Assembly (NCBI GenBank): GCA_034770075.1
Contig: CM068380.1
Coordinates: 30,380,005 to 30,444,004, forward strand
DNA from: Aralia elata
Taxonomy: Eukaryota; Streptophyta; Magnoliopsida; Apiales; Araliaceae
Direction: 5' to 3'
DNA length: 64,000 nt
In this document: in pieces, positions 1 to 8,584 of the stretch
Position numbering within the stretch: the stretch's first letter is position 1
How the letters are laid out: the number at the start of each line of letters is the position of its first letter
Notes under the pieces: generated by a model
The model's database searches: none
The model's input: only the letters and a program-made list of their open reading frames with translations
What the model was told of the DNA's origin: nothing
Program-made: the position numbers and the translations under genes

Positions 1-375
1 TACTTTGCTTACTCTTAGGAAGAGGATGATTGGTCTCTTAATCATTTGTGTGGAGACACTAAAGTAAGTATGTAGGTGCTTATTAAAGAATAAGTTCACA
101 GAATGTGGCTCGCTAAAGGAATACCTAATGGAGTTTTACTTCTCTGTCAATAGGAATTCCTTAAGTGATAGTAGTACAAGTGATCCTTAGACTTAAGATC
201 ATCATAGTATCTTGTGTATAATGAGTTATACTTTAACATGTCCCTTAAGACTTTTAGGGTATAAAGGTATGATTAGGCATAATAAATTATATATGGAGAT
301 AGGTGAATGGTCAACAAAGAATCTACCACTTCTAGTAAAAGGAGAGAATATTTTATGTGATTTGATAAATGATAA
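1..375 (+). mobile_element. Copia-family LTR, first part (LTR-A), split by the Ogre-like element
   Basis: This stretch matches the inner part of the 1.8-kb copia LTRs at 15744-17532 and 29019-30821 in the same orientation, but it is more diverged. It begins inside the LTR because the window starts there. At 371-375 it ends in GATAA, directly before the Ogre-like LTR terminus TGTCGACGCC. The same LTR resumes at 27098 after a second GATAA. LTR-A therefore predates the Ogre-like insertion. The short reading frame at 212-430 crosses this junction and is not a gene. Confidence 0.9.
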
Positions 376-2068
376 TGTCGACGCCGGGTTTTCTCGCCTC
401 TTTCGATTTCTTAGCCTTTTGATTGAATGATTTTGGGGAAAAGGTCGGCATTAATGTCGACGGGATTTTGAAAGATCGTTTTTTATGATGAGCCAATTAA
501 CCAGAGTCGCCAGTTGGTATATTTGAAATGGATGTACCAACTCATCCGAGTTTTCGTTTTTTATAAATCGCTGGCTCATATGTGACTCCGAATTAATTGG
601 TCTGCGAATTTGAGATTCATAGAGTTCGGGGGCTTGCTTAAGTGAGGGGAAGGTGTTAGGCACCCCTCGACTTCCGTGAAACACGGTTACCGCAATCTTG
701 ATGCTTTCCTATCCTTTAATTCATGAAATGTGTATAAATGCGTGTGTGTGGGTGTGCCTAATGAATTGTTGTGGTGAGTTTTGTAAAAAAAAAAGGAATC
801 CTTTTTGGTGTTTTATGAAAGAAACGTGTTTTATTTGGAGAATGCTTTAGAATGTCTTTTGGCCTATTCGAGAAAGCTTTACTTCCTTATGAGAAAGATT
901 TGATTTTAATTGTCAAAACTATGAGATTTTTCATGAAGTGTTGTTTTGGCAAAACATGAATTTATTAAACCTTAACCAAAATAGGAATCGAGATTTATAC
1001 GTTGCTTTCATAAATGATGGGCAATTTCTAGGATCTCTTTCGCCCTATGTATCAAGGTTTAGTAAAACGTTTATTTCATTCATAAAGCCATTTTTGGTGA
1101 TGTTTGAAAATGATTTCCCTTGGCCTTCTCGTTTAATAGGAATCGACATTTATTAACACTTCCAATTTTTAACCTCGTGATTCTAATAACCTAGCTTGTT
1201 TAATTTTAAATAAAAACCCTTCATCGTTTAATCTTTGAAATCATTTTTTCGTGTCACAAAATCTAATCAAGCATGAACACGCGTCGGGGCTATCCATGGG
1301 CATGTAAGCCATCAAAACATCCCCAAACGCCAACAATCACATGTTCCACTATTACGAGGCCTTAAATCCGATTTTCGCCTTAGCGTCGTTTTAAGGCCCG
1401 ACGATTACATGTTACAAAAACGAGTACTTTGAATCTATTACATATGTCAAAACGTCCATCATCGGATTTGGACCACGGGGTCGCGTTCCTAGACTCACAC
1501 CCGAGATTGCTACATGCCCACGAAATGAATACTACATAACTAACCAACTCGGATTTATCTAATACACCATGATATCCGAAAATGATAATCTAAATAAATT
1601 ACACCCAATAAATCACCATAAACAAGCTAGAAATTTCACCAATTGGATATCCTCGGGTTATTAGGAAGAATTTTGTTCCGATGGAACCCTCGCTAATAAT
1701 CCCTAATCCATTATCCCACCGTAAATTTCATGAAAACTACATTTAATTCAACCACATGATATGATATAAATTGCTAGAACAAAGGGAATTTTCACCTTGC
1801 AAATGATCTCAAATGGATGTGAACTTGTGTATTTGAATAGGATAAGGTGTATATTTGATACAATCAAAATCAAAAGAATATGAATCCTCTCTTTTTTCTC
1901 TCTTTTCTTCCTATTTGGTTGCAAAAACTTGCTATATTTCCTCTCTATTTCCGTGCTTCTTGCTGCTGCTGAATCCTTTCTTTTTCCAAAACTGCTAAAC
2001 CTTCAACCTCCTGTATGCTGCAACGAAACTGAACTGAAATAGGCTGGCCAAAGCCAGCCGCAGATTGA
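376..2068 (-). repeat. O1 3' LTR, truncated
   Basis: It aligns almost base for base with 25097-26789, the first 1.69 kb of the other LTR as read on the plus strand. Homology stops after the shared CAGATTGA at 2061-2068. The remaining 0.3 kb, which on the coding strand is the 5' end of U3 starting TGTAGACACC, is missing and is replaced by unrelated sequence. Any polypurine tract that adjoined that end is gone too. The reading frame at 451-684 is conserved in all O1-type LTRs here, but it lies wholly inside the LTR. Confidence 0.88.
644..686 (-). promoter_or_regulatory. Paired hairpins in the O1 LTR
   Basis: Two adjacent inverted repeats are visible: GAGGGG with CCCCTC (644-668), then CCGTG with CACGG around a 3-base loop (674-686). 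The same pair occurs unchanged at 25364-25406 and, reverse-complemented, at 41886-41928. On the coding strand they fall in the downstream part of the LTR. A role in RNA folding, 3'-end formation or packaging is inference only. Confidence 0.5.
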
Positions 2069-2183
2069 ATGACAATGACAATGCACAAGGATGACAATAC
2101 ATACGTGATGCAACACATATGATTTATGATGCAACGTAAGATGCAATGGATGCAAAACATTCATAAAAGGGTGTCGATGCGGA
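2069..2183. other. Spacer with repeated GATGCAA words
   Basis: About 115 bases separate the truncated LTR from the tandem array. The motif GATGCAA, or a close form of it, recurs at 2106, 2128, 2140 and 2149, and ATGACAATG words occur at 2069-2085. No coding potential is seen. It sits where the rest of U3 and the polypurine tract should be. Confidence 0.6.
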
Positions 2184-3590
2184 TGATCGTCTTGTCGGGG
2201 CCGGGTTCTGTTGCCGGTCACCCATCTCGTAATCGCCGGTTATCGTCGCCGATCGATTGCCTTGTCGGGGCCGGGTATCGTCGCTGGTCACCTATCTCGT
2301 AACCCCCGGTTATCGTCGCCGGTTGGTTATCCTGTCGGAGCCGGTTTTCGTCGCCGGACATCCATCTCGTAATCGCCGGTTATCGTCGCCGGTCAATTGT
2401 CTCGTCGGGGCCGGGTATCGTCGCCGGTCACCTATCTCGTAACCCCAGGGTATCGTCGCCGGTTGGTTATCTTGTCGGAGCCGGTTTTCGTCGCCGGACA
2501 TCCATCTCGTAATCGCCGGTTATCGTCGCCGGTCGATTGTCTCGTCGGTGCCGGGTATCGTCGCCGGTCACCCATCTCATAACCCCCGGTTTATCATCGT
2601 CGGTTGGTTATCTTGTCGGAGCCGATTTTCGTCGTCGGATATCTATCTCCTAATCGCCGGTTATCGTCGCCGGTCAATTATCTCGTCGAGCCCGGGTATC
2701 GTCGCCGGTCACCCATCTCGTAACCCCCGGGTATCGTCGCCGGTTGGTTATCTTGTCGGAGCCGGTTTTCGTCGCCGGACATCCATCTCGTAATCGTCGG
2801 TTATCGTCGCCGGTTGATTGTCTCGTCGGGGCCGGGTATCGTCGCCGGTCACCCATCTCGTAACCCCCGGGTATCGTCGCCGGTTGGTTATCTTGTCAGA
2901 GCCGGTTTTCGTCGCCGGACATCCATCTCGTAATCGCCGGTTATCGTCGTTGGTCGATTGTCTCGTCGGGGCCAGGTATCATCGCCGGTCACCCATCTCG
3001 TAACCACCGGGTATCGTCGCCGGTTGGTTATCTTGTCGGAGCCGGTTTTCGTCGCCGGACACCCATCTCGTAATCGCCGGTTATCGTCGCCGATCGATTG
3101 TCTTGTCGGGGCCGGGTATCGTCGCCGGTCACCCATCTCGTAACCCCTGGGTATCGTCGCCGGTCACCCATCTCGTAACCCCCGGGTATCGTCGCCAGTT
3201 GGTTATCTTGTCGGAGCCAGTTTTCGTCGCCGGACATCCATCTTGTAATCGCCGGTTATCGTCGCCGGTCGATTGTCTCGTCGGGGCCGGGTATCGTCGC
3301 CGGTCACCCATCTCGTAACCCCCGGGTATCGTCGCCGGTTGGCTATCTTGTCGGAGCCGGTTTTCGTCGCCGGACATCCATCTCGTAATCGCCGATTATC
3401 GTCGCCGGTCGATTGTCTCGTCGGGGCCGGGTATCGTCGCCGGTCTCCCATCTCGTGATCGCCGGTTATCATCGCTGGTCGATCGTCTCGTCAGGGCCAG
3501 GTATCGTCGCCGGTCACCCATCTCGTAACCCCCGGGTATCGTCGCCGGTTGGTTATTTGCGAGTGCCGGGCCTCGTATCCGGTCACTCGG
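2184..3590. repeat. Higher-order tandem repeat: 35-bp subunits in 140-bp tetramers
   Basis: About 40 subunits of 35 bp share a core close to CGTCGCCGG. Four subtypes alternate in fixed order. A starts GATTGTCTCG, B starts ACCCATCTCG, C starts GGTTATCTTG and D starts ATCCATCTCG. Subtype A recurs at about 2397, 2537, 2678, 2818, 2958 and 3098, a period of 140 to 141. It then recurs at 3273 (175, one extra B-type subunit), 3413 (140) and 3483 (70). The array is GC- and CpG-rich in an AT-rich region. It lies between the antisense genes and the 3' LTR. Long frames appear on both strands only because the repeat lacks stop codons. Confidence 0.95.
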
Positions 3591-4318
3591 TCGAATTGAG
3601 AAGCCGTGTTCGACATCCGATTCATCAAAATCTCATATTTTATTATCAGATTATGAGTCAAATGGGCTTTAGAATCGATTAAGCTTTCAATGGACCAAGG
3701 GGGGAATCACTGTGCCCAGCCACGCTTCCCAGATTTGTCACTTTCATTCGTACCCCACGCGATTTTCAGACCCTTGCACGCCTTTTTGCCGAGCTTTCCA
3801 ACCTTTTTTGCAAAAACTGCTCCGGTAGGATCGATCTACGCGCTACAGGTAACACTTTTACCGTTCACTTTTCAATTTCGTCAATGTTTTGCTATACATT
3901 TAGCTATTTGCATGCTTAGAGATAGAAATGTATGCTTTACAATGCTATGCTATGTATCATTGTATATACATGCTATGTATCAACTGTATGAGTCTATCTT
4001 ATGCTTATGATGCGATCCCACATACTTGTTTGTTCCTTTTTTGAAAGAAAATCATGCATTATGGTCCTTTACATGCTTTTATTGCACGTATGAATGCAAC
4101 TTTGATCTGTTGTGGCTTGGTTTCTTTGAAAAACATGTTTGGCTTATGCCTAGGATGTCCATTTTACAAACGGAACTCTGCCGATTTTTTTTTTCATGCA
4201 CACATAATAAACATGCATCATGTTGCATTAAGTCTACGATAAATACTAGAATATTTGTGACACAATTAATTAAAAAAGGGAACTTACCTTCCTCCTTGCC
4301 TGCTATTCCATTCCAGCT
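3591..4318. other. Spacer between the tandem array and the first antisense gene
   Basis: There is no recognisable protein in about 730 bases. The direct repeat CATGCTATGTATCA appears near 3950 and 3970. Upstream of the antisense gene the plus strand becomes T-rich. If that gene is transcribed, its promoter and 5' UTR should lie here, but I cannot identify a convincing TATA box. Short frames at 3690-4010 and 4026-4697 match no known family. Confidence 0.5.
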
Positions 4319-4624
4319 ATGGATCCCGACGCTCCTAGTAGCTCCTCTGCGTCTCGGACTTCGGGTGTTCGCCGTCGTAGGGTTGCACCTGCCCCTGCTC
4401 TTCCTCGGACCCGTCAGGCTCGTCGCTTGGCGGAGGCTGTCATCCGTCCCGATCACCCGGACGTTGAGGAGGCTGTTCCCCCGGAGGTTGCGGCAGAGGG
4501 GCCATCCTCCAGCACACTGGCCCCATCTCCTCACCGCGCCCTTTCTGGCGCCTCCGTGCAGATACCCGATCTATTGGGTCGGGATCTCAGTCGTCACCCC
4601 TCAGCGTCTCTCGTGGCTAATGAG

Positions 4625-4706
4625 GTATATTCAATTCTACTCTTATCTTGTTCTCAATTTCTCAATTCTCGTTCTATCTGGACTGACCCATTGGTGATTA
4701 CCACAG
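4625..4706 (+). other. Predicted intron 1 of antisense gene 1
   Basis: It begins GTATAT after AATGAG and ends in TTACCACAG. It is 82 bases long, T-rich, and phase 0, and the exons join without a shift. The branch region is plausible (CTGAC at about 4682). Being on the opposite strand from the genomic RNA of O1, it would not be spliced from that RNA. Confidence 0.72.
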
Positions 4707-5363
4707 GTACCCGAGTTTACTCAGCCGAGGGGCAACTGGTTCAACATCTACTCCCTCTATACAGCTCTGCACAGCGAGTACTGGGTGGTGGTGGACTCCT
4801 GGGGCTTTCGTCACTTCTTCACCATCATTCCCCGCCAGTGCCCCTGGGGTTACATGAGGGCCTTATCCGAGCGCTGGTTCCACCAGACGCAGTCTCTTCA
4901 CCTTCTTGACTGCGAGGTTGTGTTGACTCCCTGGGATTGGAGGTATATCACGGGCATCGAGTTCACTGGATCCCACGTCCCTCTAGATCTTGACATCACT
5001 CCAGCGGAGGTCCGGGCTTTATTGGGCTTCGCTGCTGAGGACCGGGTCTTTAAGGCTCGTACCATTCGGTCCGTTGCTTTGGCTGTCGATGCTGTCGGGG
5101 GTCTATACGCACTGCCTATTCCAGCGGATTAGGGCACTCGTGACATCCTGCTACGGCGCTTGTTCCTGACCATCATGAGGGGTTGTTTCCTAGGGAACAA
5201 CTCCTCTACCATCCATTTCAGCGTCGTAGGGGCTGTCAGAGACGTAGACCGGATCGGTGACTTCGATTGGGGATCGTTCACCTTTGCTTATTTCCTCCAC
5301 AGTCTGCGCCTACGTTCGGAGGGACAGACAGATGCTTGGCTCGGATTCTATCATTTCTTGCTG

Positions 5364-5463
5364 GTGAGGCTTCTCTTCCTCTCTTCTTACTGGACTTTCC
5401 TTCATTTATTTCCCTTTTCTGCATTTATCGGTCACTCATGCTTTTCACTATTTCTGTTCGCAG
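5364..5463 (+). other. Predicted intron 2 of antisense gene 1
   Basis: It begins GTGAGG and ends CTGTTCGCAG. It is 100 bases long and strongly T/C-rich. Removal joins FYHFLL to FWAYERLLC in frame, consistent with the continuous hydrophobic pattern of PMD proteins. Reading straight through instead gives a low-complexity Phe/Ser/Leu stretch. Confidence 0.75.
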
Positions 5464-6291
5464 TTCTGGGCCTACGAGCGTCTCCTATGTCTGAGGCCTG
5501 TCACTACTCTTGGCCTGGACACTTATCCCCGGGACCGGCGATGGCATCATAGCACTTTGGAGGAGGTCCCAGTGTCTGGCAGCTTTGCACACTGCCGCAA
5601 CCAGCTGGAGCTGATCACGGCTGCTGATGTCGTTTGGGTTCCCTACCTCTCCGAGCATCTGACGGTGGGGTTTGCTGATGGGCATCCTTCTGGCCCGGAG
5701 TTCGAGCTTTCCACCCGTCGCCTCACGTTGCAGAGTGTTGGAGGATGGGTGATGTATCTGGGGGAGCGCGCATTCAGATGCGTTACTGGAGAGATCCGCA
5801 TCCCGCATTCCCTTCCTTTCACTACCTCCTGGCCGCTGGATTCTCAGCCTTCAGAGATCATGCTTGCAGGGGAGGACGGCCGGATGCTTTTTACGGGTCT
5901 CAGTACGAGTGATGCTTTCCGTACTTGGTGGGTGCCCCGCACCATCGGTCCTCAGACCCGGGCCACATTCTTCCTCGGGGACATGGTCCCTGGCTCGGTG
6001 ATGATGACTGACTAGGCAGCCTGCGTTCGGAGCCCTACTCATGCTGAGAAGATCGCCACTCTGACCCGTCAGGTAGACCAGCTATCTCTATATCTTCGGG
6101 TGTTGGGCCGGACTCCAGAGGATGCTTATGCCTACAATCCCGACGGTGCGGGTTATGATGCGGGCCCGAGCTCATCTGATGCCACAGCGCAACCCTACAT
6201 TCTGGACATGAATTTCGGTCCTCCGACTTCGACGACCCCAGGGAATCAGTTTGAGGATCCCGCTTTCATAGATGAGATTTATTTTATTTAG

Positions 6292-6508
6292 ATCAGGATA
6301 GGATAGGGCTTTTGTACCTGTATCTGTTTAGATTTATTTTTTTCATTTTATGCACTATGTACTGAACTCATTTACTCATTTATGCATAGTTTTTGTCTTT
6401 TATATCTATGAAATTTATTTTCCTTATTATTAAGTGTATGATGCATGCCTCTTTTTCATGGATAGAAAATGACCCCTGTACAGTCTTTTTGATACTATTT
6501 TTCCACAG
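6292..6508 (+). other. Gap between the two antisense genes
   Basis: This is AT-rich DNA without a recognisable frame. It ends in a polypyrimidine-like run and CCACAG directly before the ATG of gene 2, which looks like a splice acceptor. Gene 2 may therefore have a 5' UTR intron or be spliced to an upstream exon. No donor can be chosen with confidence. Confidence 0.5.
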
Positions 6509-8072
6509 ATGTCGTCCTCAGATGTCGTGGTACGCTTGGATTCCATTCCTCTCATAGGGTTGGTTGGCAGTCTCCTCCGCTGGTGGGACAGTTTATTGCC
6601 GGCCGACAGGGTCATCGCAGATGGTCTTTTGGGCCATTCTTGGTCCTTATTATCCTTTCCGGTGCCAGCAGGTTTTGTGGATGGTATTCTGAGCTATTGG
6701 GCTCCTGCCCGTCAAGTGTTCAGGTTAGGGACAGTAGAGCTGACCCCCACCCTTGAGGAGTATGCTCGCTTCACCGGCCTGCCTTTGGATGGTCCTTGTG
6801 CTAGGGTTATAGTTGGTTCCATGCGCCATCAATTCTTGACTTTCACTGGTTTGCAGAGGGCTGTCCTGTTCTCGGTGATCACATCAGACCACCTGGTTCC
6901 CCTTCAGTTCTTGATTGACCGATTTGGCTCACCCGACAGTTTCCGTCTTTTCTTCGGCGATTTTTCCGTGTCCGAGGAGCGCTTGGGCGCTTTGAGAGTG
7001 GATGTTTTGATGGCCTGTGTCATTTCAGTATTGTACTTGCCCGTAGGACCTGATCAGTTGGACATGCGGGTTGTCGCGGCCGTTCGAGCCCTTCAGGAAG
7101 ATCACACCATTCTTTCCATGATATTGGCAGATACCTACATGTCAGCTTCATACTGTCAATCTTTCCGAGGCAGGGTATTCAGAGGGAGCTCGACCTTATT
7201 GTATATGTGGTTCATGAGTCATCTCAGTCCCATCGGCCATTTCCGTCGCCGAGGGTTTTGCTTCAGCCATGACATAGCCATGCAGTTTTCATTTCGACCC
7301 GTGAGCTGTACTGATGTGGCCTCCTGGACATTATTTTTGTCGGTCATTGAGGATTCCTTTCATCTCCTGGTCTATTTGGGCTATTGCTCCTTTATGAGCT
7401 TCTTGACTCACGTGCCTGACCTGGACTTCATTCCCATTGCTGGCTTGAGGGGCATGACGACTTATCATCCCTTGGCGGTTATGGGGCAGTTTGATCAGAC
7501 ACAGGATTTACACCCTTTCGCGGGTGCAGCCGCCTACCGATTCCTTATATCATCTCGTTCAGAGAGGGATCTACTGCGGGTATACGATCTTTGGTCTCGC
7601 AGGATCCTTGCCGAACATAGTGAGAGCTGCCACATCCAGACATTTGCTTACGTGCAGCGGTTGCGCGGAGACTCGGATCCGGTTGGTTTGAGTCAGACTG
7701 GGGCCTTTGATGACTCTGGAGTGATTTTCCCAGAAGGTACCACAGACCACTCATCTCAGCTGATTTTTCCCAAGTCGGGTTACTGAGGATACCCGACTCC
7801 GCCTGGCCCTGATTACTGCTGAGGCCGAGAGGGATGCCGCTCTTGTCGAGAGAGATGATGCCATTCGGGCCAGAGACGCTGCCATTGCTGACAGAGAGGC
7901 CATTGTATTTCAGACCAGGGCAGTTGTAGATGCCCATTTTGGGACTGTCAGCCGAGCCACTGCTTTACTGGATCGTATTCATATGATGGGGCAGCAGATT
8001 GCAGGAGATACTGATGCTTCAGATCTATCCACTACTTTGTCCATCCTGCTTCAGCTAGTTTCAGATTTGTAG
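6509..8072 (+). pseudogene. Antisense PMD-like gene 2 with coiled-coil tail (one frameshift)
   Basis: An uninterrupted frame of 425 codons runs to 7786. The N-terminal part contains FRLGTVELTPTLEEYARF followed by TGLPLDG, close to the PMD signature in which a TLEDV-type helix precedes GLPVDG. The middle is hydrophobic with regularly spaced Trp, Phe and Tyr. After about 7775 the natural continuation lies in another frame, up to the stop at about 8070. That part is a charged heptad-like coiled coil (for example AEAERDAALVERDDAIRARD). One extra base in the TTTTTCCC run near 7770 would explain the shift. The full product would have about 520 residues. The layout, PMD then coiled coil, matches gene 1. 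No introns are needed inside the frame. The function is not known. Confidence 0.7.
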
Positions 8073-8584
8073 ATTATTTTATTTCCTGCATAGACTATGT
8101 TAGTTTCATCGGTTATCGAAAGAGAAATCTTGTAACAAAATGACTAATATATGTAGACATGCATTTAAATTCAGTCATTTTCCCTTTTTGTCGTATCGCT
8201 GCCTTTCATTTGATCTTCATTTTATCTAGCTGACCATGATTTTGACATTTCGCTTTCTTTCTCTTCTCCAGTCTTGATGGAGATTTGACAGATATTGCCG
8301 CACACCTTTTGATTTCATCGGATTGAATCTCAGGTTTTGGATAACTGTTTGGTTGGATCAGGGTTATGTCCTTTGGGATGAAGCTGGTTAGGCAACTAGT
8401 TTCGGGAAGGTTTTGAGGGTGTAGGAAGGTTTTATCTGGCTGTCGAAAATTGGTTTTGGTTAGGGAAAGGATTATTTTTTAAGGGATCGGACCGCGCCAT
8501 GATGGCTGCCTACGTACCCCCACAAGTTGGGAGATCAGGTCCTACGTAGTTCGCTCCTCAAAGAAAAACGGAGAAATCGATTAT
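8073..8584. other. Spacer between antisense gene 2 and the end of pol
   Basis: No coding potential is seen. CCTACGTA occurs twice (8509-8516 and 8541-8548), each holding the palindrome TACGTA, just beyond the pol stop on the coding strand. This is the zone in which transcripts from the two strands would converge. Confidence 0.5.

Larger units (their letters stand above)
4319..6291 (+). pseudogene. Antisense PMD-like gene 1, three exons, two in-frame TAG stops
   Basis: The gene lies on the strand opposite to gag-pol of O1. Exon 1 is 4319-4624, about 102 residues, starting MDPDAPSSSS and rich in Arg, Pro and Ser. Exon 2 is 4707-5363 and exon 3 is 5464-6291. Both gaps have GT...AG ends, and one frame continues across them. 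Exon 2 has the hydrophobic and Trp-rich pattern of the plant mobile domain (aminotransferase-like PMD family), including EVVLTPWDWRYITGIEF, which resembles the family's GE-T-TL-D---L-GL segment. Exon 3 ends with a short heptad-like stretch (AEKIATLTRQVDQLSLYL). TAG at 5130 and 6013 could each come from CAG by a single C-to-T change. PMD proteins in Arabidopsis (MAIN, MAIL1) act in transposon silencing and genome maintenance. A role for this copy is unknown. Recognition is by pattern only, without a database search. Confidence 0.68.

Noticed and set aside
451..684. 77-residue frame, repeated at 25171-25404 and in part at 41992-42177
   Set aside because: It lies inside the O1-type LTR. It is repeated because the LTR is, and it shows no protein family features.
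2184..3590. CRISPR-like array
   Set aside because: Units are contiguous with no unique spacers, the host is a plant genome, and no cas genes are present.
2257..3682. Many overlapping open frames on both strands in the tandem array (60-90 residues, Arg/Pro/Gly-rich)
   Set aside because: They arise because the 35-bp unit lacks stop codons. The same peptides repeat in all frames, and the period of 140 is not a multiple of three.
3690..4242. Possible additional exon upstream of antisense gene 1
   Set aside because: Frames of 62-223 residues there are rich in Phe, Cys and Leu, overlap each other, and show no PMD pattern or convincing splice sites.
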